Part shown: positions 13,001 to 22,270 of the stretch, one piece after another
Layout: each line of letters begins with the position of its first letter
Numbering within the stretch: position 1 is the first letter of the stretch
From: Plutella xylostella
Lineage: Eukaryota > Arthropoda > Insecta > Lepidoptera > Plutellidae
Assembly: GCF_932276165.1 (NCBI RefSeq)
Contig: NC_063995.1
Coordinates: forward strand, 10,106,001 to 10,170,000
DNA: 64,000 bases
Reading direction: 5' to 3'
The notes under the pieces: generated by a model
Database searches by the model: none
Told to the model about the DNA's origin: nothing
Seen by the model: only the letters and a program-made list of their open reading frames with translations
Program-made: the position numbers and the translations under genes

Positions 13001-16000
13001 GTCATGCAAGAGTTTTAATATCAGATAGGAATTCAATAAAAAAAATGCATGAAAGCGAAGATGAGAGCGAAATAAGACAGGAGGACCGCCAGAGCACCAT
13101 CTGGGGCTACAAGATACTGTTCCTGGATGTACTGTTCCCGCTGCACGTGAAGAAGATTACATTTGTTGACGCTGATCAGGTGAGAGAGTGTAGTAACTTG
13201 ACTATTCTGATAGAATTATTTGGGTAGGTAGGTAGCGCTTATGCAGTGCAATTCTTGGTATTTTGACAGCCGAAAAACTAAGAACTAGTTTTTTTTAAAT
13301 TAATTACACTTAGTTACTTTATTTGTAGACAAACGTGGCACAGTTTAAAAATACACAAACACATAGGAAGGATGTATGATCATATTGATCATGTTCAGTA
13401 GGTTATCCTATGCTGATGTTAATCGGATCATAATATTTCAGATTGTCCGAGCGGACCTGAAAGAGCTAGTGGACCTGGACCTGGGAGGAGCTCCCTACGG
13501 GTACACGCCTTTCTGCGACAGTCGGAAGGAAATGGAAGGATTCAGGTTAGTCCATGTCTTCAACAGTCATATATAATTCTTATTTATAATCTTTTTGCTA
13601 CTGTTGTAGAAACTATACTACGGGTTATAGTTCCTGCATCGGGCTCACCCAAATGTATCCTATGTAACCATTGATTCTCTGTCTGCGAATCACGAATATT
13701 CGATATGTAATTAGATAGGAGTTTGTATGCGTTTTATTAGTTTCTAATAAACCAATAGTTACCGACAGGGGCGCTGATCAAGATATCATACAAATTGTGG
13801 CGAACCGCCTATCGAATTACCTATCGACTAGAGTCAGAAAAAACATTACCCTCCTCCTTCGGCAGTCGGGTGATCGGTACACTGGTCTACGGTAGGTAGG
13901 ATGGTATCAACCATTTCCATCCTATATATTTACCTCTCTCGCAGGTTCTGGAAGCAAGGCTACTGGCGCAACCACCTCCAGGGTCGCAGCTACCACATCT
14001 CGGCCCTGTACGTGGTGGACCTGAGGAGGTTCCGGCGCGTGGCGGCGGGCGACCGCCTGCGCGGCCAGTACCAGGCGCTCAGCCAGGACCCCAACAGTCT
14101 GTCTAACCTGGGTATGTGGACTGGAGTGTTAGGGTGCAAGTTGGCAGCGAATGACATGGTGTTGCAGCAGATGAAGCAACCTCAGAAATATTTAAGTTAC
14201 TACTATTTCCATTAAATACATTCGCTCGATGACACGTCAGCAACTGGTGAGTGCTAGGGGCTCAGCCAGAACCCTAACAGTCTGTCTAACCTGGGTATGT
14301 TGATGTAATTTAAGGGTGCTAATTGGTAAAGGGCGATATATGTCGTTTATGGTGTAACTTCTGTATTTCTTTGTAGCAGCGTCTTTTGCAACCTTTGCTA
14401 ATTGGCACCTTTACTTGTAGCTTCACTGGGACTGTACCAGGCGCTAAGCCAGGAACTCAACACTCTGTCTAACTTGGGTAAGTGGATGTAGTATTAGGTT
14501 GCTAGTTGGTATAGGGTACTATGGTGTTGCAGCCAGTGGCGGTTGTACCTAAAGTGCGCCCGTGCAACGCACTACCATTTAAAAACCTTCTAAATATGTA
14601 CCTTCCTTCTTCCTATACCATACTAGGTACCTACATCTAAAAAAAAACTTCACAAAAAATACCAATATAACAACCATAATACCTACCCTAAACAGAAATT
14701 ACATCAATCTGATTATCGTTACGACTTAAATTAAATCGAGCTGGCCTATTTTGATTTCTATTGCGAAAGAATTAGATCTTATTTTTGCTTGAACAAAAAC
14801 GGCCTCGTGCGCTCGGATTGTCGCACGGAGCGAGCTCCTACATGTAGTATGAAACAGGATGGAAATCGCCCGGCGCGTGAGACGGAAGATGCTCAGTACA
14901 AACTGTATGCAGTTCTAGGATAAATTCGTGCGCCGCACGCACGCGACCGGAAATTGCCGAAATAATACGAATGACGCCACGGGACTCGCCGGTGGCCTTG
15001 ACCGGTGGCGTGACCTACGAACGATACACTTGTCATCTCATTCATTAGTATCTCTATTTAGTCTGTGATCTCATTGTCGCAGTTTCACCTTTCGCGCGCG
15101 AATACGTAATTAATTTGTTTAATTACTTATTAACTAAGAAAGTAGTAAAGATTTCGTGAGTGTGTTGTGTATGTGTGTGTGTCAGTGAAAATGAGTGCAA
15201 AATACAATATTGACTTCATAAAAAGCAATATTAGGATATTTCAAAATAGACTGGACATTAAATCTGCTGGGCCGCCTCGGCCTTTTCTCATCTTAAAACA
15301 GGAGTGCAAAACAAAAAATAAAACTTGGGTATATACCAGACTTTTCAAAAGTGAAATGTACAATAAAGTGAAGAAATGGTTATGTGAATGTGAGAGACTA
15401 AATGCTTTATTTTGCTTTCCGTGTGTTGTTTTCGTTTCGGCGTAGAAGCAATTTCGCGTCAAAAAGGGAACGCAGAATTGTATTGTAATATAAATAAGGT
15501 AAAATATACTTATATTGTTTTTACTTCTAATTGTAATAATCTATTTTTCTTCCAAAATTTACTAAACCCATAAAGTGCACCACCGGGTATCTGAGGCACC
15601 AGCCGCCACTGGTTGCAGCATTGTTTCTATGAAATATTCAGTTCTTTGTAGCAGCGTCTTTTGCAACCTCATTTTGCCAATTAGCACCTTTAGTACTTGA
15701 AGATTCACTGGGGACTGTACCACGCGCTAAGCCAGGAACTCAACACTCTCTCTCTTTACACTATGTAACTTGGGTATGTGCTCGAGTGTTGTGTAGAGTT
15801 ACTGGTATGTGGCAACGACAATAAATCAACTAGGTTAGAAGAAACCTGCAAGGCAGCAGCTACCACATCTCGGCGCTCTACGTGGTGGACCTGAGGAGGT
15901 TCCGGCGCGTGGCGGCGGGCGGCCGCCTGCGCGGCCAGTACCAGGCGCTCAGCCAGGACCCCAACAGTCTGTCTAACCTGGGTATGTAGAGTTAGAGTGC

Positions 16001-18559
16001 AAGTTGGTAAAAGACAACATGTGTCTAACTTAGGTATGTGGAAGAGAGAATATTAGGGTGCAATTAGGTACAGGGCGACTTGGTGTTGCAGCGGATGAAG
16101 CGTCGCTACGTCAGCATTGTTTCTATGAAATTCTTCAGTTCTTTGTAGCAGCGTATTTTGCAACCTCATATTGCCAATTAGCACCTTTACTTGAAGCTTC
16201 ACTGTATTAGCTGGAACTTTACCAGGCGCTAAGCCAGAAACTCGGTGTAACTTGGGTATGTGTTCAAGTGTTGTAAGAATTACTGCTCTGCGGCAACGGC
16301 AATAAATCAATAAGGTTAGAAGAAACCAGCAAGGTCGCAGCTACCACATCTCGGCCCTGTACGTGGTGGACCTGAGGAGGTTCCGGCGCGTGGCGGCGGG
16401 CGACCGCCTGCGCGGCCAGTACCAGGCGCTCAGCCAGGACCCCAACAGTCTGTCTAACTTGGGTATGTGGAGGGATGAATATTAGGGTGCAAGTTGGTGA
16501 AGGATGATATGGTGTTGCAGCAGATGAAAAGTCGCAACGTCACTATTATTGACGCCGCACTTGCACATTTACTTTATTTGTGCAGTACCAGGCGGTCAGC
16601 CAGGATCCTAACAGTCTGTCTAATCTGGGTATGTGGACGAGTGTTGTAAACATTATTGGTCTAAATTCGTTAGGTTAGAAGAAAACGAAGGCTATATTGG
16701 TCCCAATCTTGCTCTTATAAACAGAAATGATTTGAACACCTGAAACTATATATTCTTAAAAACGATTAAAACCGATTTCAAAATATTTTACAATTATGAA
16801 GCTATATTATCACTGCTTGCTATTAGCTACGTTTTATCCCGAGAAACCATAGTGCAAATCAAAGGCGATGCGAAGCTCGCGCTTACTACCTGTCGTCCAT
16901 CCGAATTGCCTATCATGTGACATTTACGTATACTAGACATTATTGTAACCTGCAACATTGTTCCCCCAGATCAAGACCTGCCGAACAACATGATCCACCA
17001 GGTGGCCATCAAGTCCCTCCCGCAGGAGTGGCTCTGGTGCGAGACCTGGTGCGACGAGAAGTCCAAGACTTACGCCAAGACCATCGACTTGGTAAGTACC
17101 GCGGATTAATAGGAACCCACAGATTAGTTAGTGCGTATTTACGCACACCTTCTTTGTAGAAAACTAGTCAAATCTAGCATATCCTCTGACGGATAACCTC
17201 ATTTCTGATACGATCCATCAGAGAAACCTCAAGCATAGCTTTCTCCATAGCACGCACACATTTACATGTCATTTTGAAAACTTCTGTAGTCATATACTGC
17301 TTCTGGTTGTGTCGACAAAATGTGTTCATGATTATTCTTGTTTTCAGTGCAACAACCCGCAGACAAAGGAGGCCAAGCTATCAGCCGCCATGCGCATCGT
17401 CCCCGAGTGGACGCAGTACGACGAGGAGATCAAGGCGCTGATGGCGCGCGTCCGCCGCGGCCTGTTCCACGCGGGCGACGTGGACCAGGTCTGTACCTCT
17501 CTGTCCCCGAGTGGACCTCTCTCTGTCTCCGAGTGGACCTCTCTCTGTCCCCGAGTGGACGCAGTACGACGAGGAGATCAAGGCGCTGATGGCGCGCGTC
17601 CGCCGCGGCCTGTTCCACGCGGGCGACGTGGACCAGGTCTGTACCTCTCTGTCCCCGAGTGGACCTCTCTCTGTCCCCGAGTGGACGCAGTACGACGAGG
17701 AGATCAAGGCGCTGATGGCGCGCGTCCGCCGCGGCCTGTTCCACGCGGGCGACGTGGACCAGGTCTGTACCTCTCTGTCCCCGAGTGGACCTCTCTCTGT
17801 CCCCGAGTGGACCTCTCTCTGTCCCCGAGTGGACCTCTCTCTGTCCCCGAGTGGACGCAGTACGACGAGGAGATCAAGGCGCTGATGGCGCGCGTCCGCC
17901 GCGGCCTGTTCCACGCGGGCGACGTGGACCAGGTCTGTACCTCTCTGTCCCCGAGTGGACCTCTCTCTGTCCCCGAGTGGACCTCTCTCTGTCCCCGAGT
18001 GGACCTCTCTCTGTCCCCGAGTGGACGCAGTACGACGAGGAGATCAAGGCGCTGATGGCGCGCGTCCGCCGCGGCCTGTTCCACGCGGGCGACGTGGACC
18101 AGGTCTGTACCTCTCTGTCGCCGAGTGGACCTCTCTCTGTCCCCGAGTGGACCTCTCTCTGTCCCCGAGTGGATCTCTCTGTCTTAAATGGCTGCCATGT
18201 ATAGCGCATGTGTAACCGTATAGCTATCGTCACACATTCACCACACATTGGCACATTCCACCTGATGCCTTGCGCGATTGGTCGAGTTAAAGGTTAGAAG
18301 TACATAGTTTGAACCGTATATCATGGACGTGGACAAGCAACAGTACGGGGCCGGGGGCAAGATTATAACTCAAACACAATTTTTATTTTGATATTTTGTT
18401 GCAGGAATCTGAGATACATCACGAGGAACATGATACAAGTAAGTAGCCCTTCTTTCATACAAAAATTATATCATAATATTTTTCTCCTGGTGAGAACGAA
18501 GTCCATCATTCGAATCTGTTGTTCCAGGTCCCTCCCACGACACCCACACTGAGTTATGA
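1067..18559 (+). CDS. UGGT: UDP-glucose:glycoprotein glucosyltransferase, 3' 22 coding exons
   Basis: UGGT is the ER-lumen folding sensor that reglucosylates misfolded N-glycoproteins for another calnexin/calreticulin cycle. Exons: 1067-1287, 2208-2429, 3090-3278, 3467-3660, 4783-4898, 5174-5322, 5710-5895, 7131-7309, 8015-8109, 8273-8433, 8735-8874, 9312-9521, 9848-10072, 10811-10984, 11477-11651, 12755-12937, 13442-13545, 13945-14111, 16970-17091, 17348-17488, 18405-18438, 18528-18559. All join in frame at GT-AG borders: 1,138 residues, so about 400 N-terminal residues lie off-window. Early exons are the thioredoxin-like sensor region. From 11477 the family-24 glycosyltransferase domain is clear: NVFSVASGHLYERFLRIMM, IWGYKILFLDVLFPL, the metal-binding DxD in FVDADQ, GAPYGYTPFCDSR, YHISALYVVDL, LPQEWLWCETWC. 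Two tiny last exons give a C-terminal HTEL, a KDEL-like retrieval signal. The exon at 17488 uses a weak donor (GTCTGT). Many exons are followed by truncated copies of themselves. Confidence 0.95.
1588..1756 (+). pseudogene. Partial copy of UGGT exon 1067-1287
   Basis: The 3' three quarters of the exon is repeated about 470 bp downstream, including the GTGAGT donor. It starts near TCCCTCGAGATG and has lost about 23 bases around 1620 (VEEYGLDIRDSAV region), so it cannot replace the exon. There is no acceptor. The intron between the copies holds a diverged direct repeat of its own (about 1386-1475 and 1488-1570). Confidence 0.8.
2653..2829 (+). pseudogene. Partial copy of UGGT exon 2208-2429
   Basis: This repeats the exon from KLGETLLKHATPV to its end, with the donor changed from CAA|GTGAGT to CAG|GTGAGT. 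The frame is open and only a few codons differ (for example Gln to Gly in the GRQGRE segment). The acceptor side is missing, so it is most likely skipped. Confidence 0.8.
3661..4437 (+). repeat. 134-bp tandem array made from UGGT exon 3467-3660
   Basis: The word beginning CAGCTGGA(A/G)GAGGCC recurs at 3701, 3835, 3969, 4103, 4237 and 4371 (there CGGCTGGA), exactly 134 bp apart; the last unit breaks off near 4437. Each unit holds the 3' part of the exon, its splice donor and an (AC)-rich intron piece. All units share a 40-bp deletion within the exon sequence, between short GCGCGG/GACGCGG repeats. That deletion shifts the frame, so the units cannot encode UGGT and must derive from one deleted copy. 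Confidence 0.9.
4438..4782 (+). other. UGGT intron remainder
   Basis: Unique sequence between the 134-bp array and the exon at 4783. A 123-codon open frame at 4367-4738 crosses it but has no recognisable domain and begins inside the array; taken as chance. Confidence 0.5.
6178..6309 (+). pseudogene. Second copy of the 3' part of UGGT exon 5710-5895
   Basis: The segment from SVDQSLNKVVLAAVTALPPP to the donor is repeated. Protein sequence is the same except Leu to Phe (AGFLDDEG); most DNA differences are synonymous. A CAG occurs at the 5' edge but without a pyrimidine tract, so use as an alternative exon is unlikely. Confidence 0.8.
6601..6738 (+). pseudogene. Third copy of the 3' part of UGGT exon 5710-5895
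   Basis: As for 6178-6309, again ending in the exon's GTGAGT donor. It starts at SSSVDKSLNK and differs from the parent by one residue (Gln to Lys), otherwise by synonymous changes. The intron pieces after copies 2 and 3 are related but much more diverged than the exon parts. Confidence 0.8.
7648..7799 (+). pseudogene. Partial copy of UGGT exon 7131-7309
   Basis: Repeats YEWVLKAARVLCSRSLHLRA to LLER with the same protein sequence and a few synonymous changes, ending at an AG|GT junction. It lacks the first 9 codons and an acceptor. It is the first UGGT-derived piece in the 15.8-kb unit, so it also occurs at 23426-23577. Confidence 0.8.
9022..9130 (-). mobile_element. LINE 3' tail with (TATC)n end
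   Basis: Read on the minus strand this is a short 3' UTR with an AATAAAGAGTACTC polyadenylation region followed by five TATC repeats, a very common retroposon tail in Lepidoptera. No coding part remains. It lies in a UGGT intron and is duplicated at 24800-24908. Confidence 0.6.
9694..9740 (+). pseudogene. Decayed copy of the start of UGGT exon 9848-10072
   Basis: A CCCAG followed by a diverged match to the first 45 or so bases of the exon (EFELEYLLLEGHAW region), now with a TGA. Unlike the other local copies it lies upstream of the parent exon and keeps the acceptor side. Confidence 0.55.
10336..10377 (+). other. Candidate 42-nt cassette microexon of UGGT
   Basis: Between exons 9848-10072 and 10811-10984 a TTATAG acceptor preceded by a T-rich tract and a GTGAGT donor frame 42 nt. 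Spliced in, it keeps the frame and adds 14 residues (ILEAEDMASSTVRV) between EIVG and HENTD, in a linker just before the last beta-rich segment. Skipping also keeps the frame. It is not expected from other UGGT proteins; expression evidence is lacking. Repeated at 26114-26155. Confidence 0.4.
11652..12754 (+). other. UGGT intron with possible old repeat
   Basis: No exon seen. At 11755-11820 a GGGTTCGATTCCCA box-B-like word resembles the tRNA head of a decayed SINE. The rest (11830-12650) is AT-rich with several runs such as CATTTTGATGATCAAAG, probably an old unclassified element. Confidence 0.35.
13081..13179 (+). pseudogene. In-frame copy of the DxD part of UGGT exon 12755-12937
   Basis: Thirty-three codons (EDRQSTIWGYKILFLDVLFP to FVDADQ) repeat the catalytic DxD segment with AG before and GTGAGA after, and a length divisible by three. 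It differs from the parent at three residues (Lys to Glu, Arg to Ser, Ile to Thr). The acceptor is preceded by purines, so splicing as an alternative or extra exon is doubtful. Confidence 0.6.
14534..15611 (+). mobile_element. hAT-family DNA transposon, internally deleted
   Basis: Ends are inverted repeats beginning CAGTGGCGG, with GTTGCAGC directly repeated on both sides (14526-14533 and 15612-15619), an 8-bp target duplication as expected for hAT. At 1,078 bp it is too short for a full transposase and keeps only the start of a TTF-type ORF. It sits in the UGGT intron between exons 13945-14111 and 16970-17091. An identical copy lies at 30312-31389 as part of the large duplication. Confidence 0.88.
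15191..15445 (+). pseudogene. N-terminal fragment of a TTF-type hAT transposase
   Basis: Open frame of 84 codons from ATG 15191 (a Met 8 codons upstream is also possible). It contains the zinc-finger hallmark CERLNALFCFPCVVF seen in TTF/ZMYM-like hAT proteins, then stops; the DDE and dimerisation parts are absent. Non-autonomous remnant inside the hAT element. Confidence 0.7.
17496..18180 (+). repeat. Array of UGGT exon 17348-17488 copies and 22-bp minisatellite
   Basis: The 3' 80 or so bases of the exon (WTQYDEEIKALMARVRRGLF to GDVDQ) plus its donor occur five times counting the parent, starting at 17410, 17558, 17684, 17854 and 18024. Spacings are 148, 126, 170 and 170 bp, that is 126 plus 0, 1 or 2 units of the 22-bp repeat CTCTCTCTGTCCCCGAGTGG(AC). 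The 22-bp unit contains the exon's own CCCCGAGTGGAC, so the minisatellite seems to have grown from coding sequence. Long open frames on both strands here are repeat artefacts. Confidence 0.9.
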
Positions 18560-19430
18560 TGAACTAAAGTTATGTAAATTAATTTAAACCAAGGTGATAT
18601 TGTGTTTATAATACGTATGTATGAGTGTTGCAAGTGTGTACAGAGTACAGGAGGGTTATTGTAGCTTACAAAAAAATTTATCGAAAGCTGTCGTGCAATC
18701 GATACGCTTAATGTTAGAACAACATAAGCGCGTGGTTAGCGCAGCAGCGCTCCGAAACTTCGATTTTCGTAAGCTAAAGTGACCCCCCAGAGTTTGCATT
18801 TTTATAATTTCCAGTGATTTCAGATGTTAGCCATTAGATCCGCGGCTCAATTATGTAATCTATAATTGATTGAGCAAATTTTCTCTATGACGATTGTATA
18901 GTTTCGAAATTAGCAAAGGACCAAACTTTATTTTTATAATTTCCCCCTTCCTTATCAGCATTTTTGTGACTGATAATGTTTAAGTAAAAGCGATGTGATT
19001 TTAGTGCATAAGCAAACTTTAGTTTGTTGTTTAGTTAATTTTCTGAAGGTTCTATTAATTGCAAGAACGTACGGTATGATTTGTATCTACGTTGTTAGAC
19101 AGTAATCGGTTCATGTTCATGACACAATCATTTAATTTTTTCTACCTCTTTGAGATCGCTAAAACTTAGTCATTCAATTTTTTTGTAAGTATTTATCTCG
19201 ATTTGCCATACTTTAATTGAATACCTTTTTTTCATTAAAATTCAATAATTTACCAGAATTAATTAATTCAAAGAAAATTATATAAAATTTTCTACATTGA
19301 AGATCTCATGTCACGAAGTTACAGGTCCTCATTTGTTGAATTGGTTGTTGAATATTTTTTTTTGAAAGTCATACAGCACCTGTATTTAATATGTATCATA
19401 TAAGTTAAGAAGGAACTTTGGGGAAGCACG
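18560..19430 (+). other. UGGT 3' untranslated region
   Basis: AT-rich sequence after the UGGT TGA with no ORF. ATTAAA occurs near 19235 and a canonical AATAAA at 19431. The stretch 18655-18780 resembles a small inverted element (GTAGCTTAC against GTAAGCTAAAG) but the match is weak. Confidence 0.5.
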
Positions 19431-19464
19431 AATAAAAAACACAATTCTAAGTACGATTTTTATT
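19431..19464. terminator. Facing poly(A) signals of UGGT and Wnt11
   Basis: AATAAA on the plus strand at 19431-19436 and AATAAA on the minus strand at 19459-19464. The genes are convergent, so cleavage 10-30 bp past each signal would make the 3' ends overlap by a few bases to tens of bases. Here the minus-strand partner is the truncated Wnt11 copy. Confidence 0.55.
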
Positions 19465-20361
19465 TACAAAAAGTTGTTTTTTCATAGTTATAGTTAGGGC
19501 AAGATTCTGACACAATATATCTACGTCAAGCTACTACAAACATGGAGTTAAGTCAGTCATAAAGAATGAGCTGTCGAAATATATTAAAATATATACAACA
19601 AGCGATGTTATTACTAAATCTACGGATTATACGAAAACCCTACAAGTTCAAGTATTCCATTCTAAAAGCAATATTTATAGCTTACAATCTACCACTACAA
19701 ACATTTATTGTCGAAATATAATTCTAATCCTAACCAGATTTAATTCAAACACAAAATTATATCAACAGAAATCAGTCTTAATATTTTGGGAACAAAAACA
19801 AAATATTCTTTGGTAACCTAAGTACTGCAACAAAATGTTATCCTAAAATTTAGGACCTAAATAATACTGAAATTTATAAATATCGTGGTTTTAAATTAAA
19901 ATAAATAAGCTTTTCGTTTTAAAATCTGTTAAAAATGGACGAAGATCTACTTTTTAAAACACTTCCATTTTATTTTAATGTAGGTAATTTTAATCTTAAA
20001 TGAGAGACGATTTTTACACCATATATCTTAAAGCTAAGAGATAAATGACTAGGTATACTGCAAAATCTATTGTATTGAAAGAATAACTTATTTATTGTGA
20101 GTTTGAATTTTCTTCTGGATGGTGACTGATCAGTGAGTAGTATCTTTTAATATTATATGCAGTAAGTATTATAGTTGTGAACTCAAAAAGTATCTATCTT
20201 TTGTTTTTCTCTGCTTCTGTCTTTTATCTTTCAATAATTCAGTAAACAAGAAATTTAATGGTAACGTAGCTTTTGTCTTTTGTTTTTTTAATCGATTTAG
20301 CATTTTTCATATTTTTCTATCTGTGTTCCAAAATGAATAAATCCTATTTTCACTCCCTGGT
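19465..20361 (-). other. 3' UTR-like sequence of the Wnt11 copy
   Basis: AT-rich, no ORF on either strand; expected 3' UTR of the Wnt11 fragment on the minus strand. Identical at 35243-36139, where it belongs to the intact gene. Confidence 0.45.
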
Positions 20362-20463
20362 TCAGTTACAGTAGTGCTCCTCAGTGGTCAGCCTGCAAAG
20401 TTGGCAGTCGACGCGGCAACACCAGTGCGCCTTGCAGTGGCACCGCTCGAGCCGCGTGAAGCG
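20362..20463 (-). pseudogene. Copy of the last codons of Wnt11 in its own 3' UTR
   Basis: Minus strand: FTRLERCHCKAHWCCRVDCQ to TTEEHYCN and a stop, the same protein as the end of the terminal exon 20674-20851 with several synonymous DNA changes. It lies about 210 bp beyond the real stop. It lacks the exon's first half and any acceptor. Second copy at 36140-36241. Confidence 0.8.
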
Positions 20464-20888
20464 CAATATGGAAAACTGGTGAACTTTAATACGGCCAAAA
20501 TCTGTCTAAATCATAATTTAGAACAAGGTATGTTATTCCAACATTCTATGTAATATGGATTATTGATACGTGCAGCAGAAAACGAGAACTGCAATGGTAG
20601 CTTATATTTTTGTGTTTTTGTTTTACGTCTGTGAATGATGTCAATTTAGCATTTTTTCAAGTTGTCTGTATGTTCAGTTACAATAGTGCTCCTCAGTAGT
20701 CAACCTACACAACTGACAGTCGACACGGCAACACCAGTGCGCCTTGCAGTGGCATCGCTCGAGCCGAGTGGACCGCACGGCGCGCCGCCCGCGCCCGCAG
20801 CACAGCCGCCCGCAGCCGCCCGCCGCGCCGCCCAGCGACGCGTTGCACTGTCTGTGGGGGTGAGTTGCTTGGTTATTTGTGATTTGTT

Positions 20889-21031
20889 GATATAAATGAA
20901 TAAATATGTGGGGACATCGCACACACGGCTATCCAACCCCAAACTAGACAGAGCCTGTAATATGGGTATCGGACAGATGATATATCTACGGCATAGTAGT
21001 CAGGGTCACTAACCACTACACCATTCGACCC
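20889..21031 (-). mobile_element. tRNA-headed SINE, internally deleted
   Basis: On the minus strand: GGTGTAGTGGTTAGTGACCC (box-A side of the tRNA-like head), then a jump past box B into the body ending GGATAGCCGTGTGTGCGATG and an AT-rich tail. Same family as the fuller SINE at 51252-51522. Lies in the last Wnt11 intron; second copy 36667-36809. Confidence 0.7.
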
Positions 21032-21784
21032 TAAATGTAGACAACCTTGTCGCCTTATGATCGAGTTATATTTCATAAGCACTCATGCTAATTGTGTTAC
21101 TTCCTTGCAGTAAGCCGAGCTATGGCAGGCAGAGATTCTCAGTTAATTAGGTACTCTCGTATGTAGTAAGGGACGTTAATATGTAGCCATATTTCCGGGA
21201 GCAAGTGTCTGTATGGAAACAAATACTTCCCTATTTATAATCTTATTCTTACCTGCCATGCGTGCCAAGCGACCCAGCCGCCGGATCCCTCTCACAGTAA
21301 TCCGGACTAGGAGTAACATATCTCAGCCGCGGCTTCACGTGTCGTCCCGTGTGTCTTCTGGGCCGCAGTGGGCCGGCGCGGGCCGCCTCCGCCGCGAGAG
21401 CCGCCCCCACTTTGGCGAGGGGGGGCAGGGAGCGCCAGCACGTGCGCACGGAACACGAGCCGGACACGCCGTGGCAGGTGCATTTGGTGCGCATGCCTGA
21501 TGATACCGCCTGCAAAGGATAGATGTTTTTGTAGTATTTATTGTAACGTTTATACAAAATTTTTGTATAGTGCTGGTGTGCTGGATAAAGACTTTTAGTC
21601 TACTTTAGACTTTAGACTACTGGTGGTCACTCTCATCCGGACAGTACCTACCAGCTATACAACAATATGATCGCCCGATAAGCGCAGACGAGGATCCAAG
21701 TACAAATGTTACAAAATATATCTCCTTGTCCTGATTAAATACTGTGACATACAGCATAAAAGCTGCATCATCCTTGCCACATAC

Positions 21785-21908
21785 CTTCCATCCAAACCGC
21801 GAGTTCAGTAAATTAGCGCTCGCTATGAGCGGTCTCAGCGTCTCGAGGCGCGTGCGCAGGTCCACGCGCGGGTCGAAGCGCGGGTCGTCCGCCGCCATGC
21901 GGTACTCG
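21785..21908 (-). pseudogene. Dead copy of Wnt11 exon 5 (copy A)
   Basis: Repeats MAADDPRFDPRVDLRTRLET to the donor, with the parental Arg of FGRK replaced by Trp. The first 20 or so codons and the acceptor are absent. Located downstream of the parent exon in the gene's direction. Second copy 37563-37686. Confidence 0.75.
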
Positions 21909-22145
21909 CGGTGTGTATCATAAACAAATATCTACCCAGCGGCCGCTATACAGGTTCGTTATCGACGTAGATATTATAGTGACGTTTGTCACTATAATAT
22001 CGCGATTTGCCATAAATAGGCATGAAACGAGTTTATCGACGTCAATAACACACCCGTTTGTTATGTATTATACCGCGAGTACCGGTTAAAAACAGTGACA
22101 TACGGCACAAGAACTACACTATGCCCTCTTCTTAACTATATATAC

Positions 22146-22270
22146 CTTCCGTCCAAACCGTGACTTGAGCAAATTAGCGCTCGCTATAAGCGGTCTCAGC
22201 GTCTCGAGGCGCGTGCGCAGGTCCACGCGCGGGTCGAAGCGCGGGTCGTCCGCCGCCATGCGGTACTCGC
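22146..22270 (-). pseudogene. Dead copy of Wnt11 exon 5 (copy B)
   Basis: Like copy A, it runs from YRMAADDPRFD to the donor and changes Asn to Lys in LLNSRFGRK. No acceptor. The AT-rich spacers after copies A and B are related to each other. Second copy 37924-38048. Confidence 0.75.

Larger units (their letters stand above)
14258..16635 (+). repeat. Cluster of seven partial copies of UGGT exon 13945-14111
   Basis: Copies of different length end in the same CTGG|GTATGT-like donor: about 14258-14294, 14437-14476, 15719-15773, 15851-15981, 16220-16257, 16330-16462 and 16586-16629. The two long ones (15851 and 16330) start at GRSYHISALYVVDLRRFRRV and are nearly unchanged; the short ones keep only ALSQDPNSLSNL-related sequence and are decayed. 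Intron fragments such as GGTGTTGCAGC(A/G)GATGAA recur with them. The hAT element at 14534-15611 is inserted in one such fragment. Confidence 0.8.

Noticed and set aside
17309..18254. Long overlapping open frames on both strands (up to 248 codons)
   Set aside because: They run through tandem copies of one UGGT exon and a 22-bp repeat in all frames; only 17348-17488 is real coding sequence.
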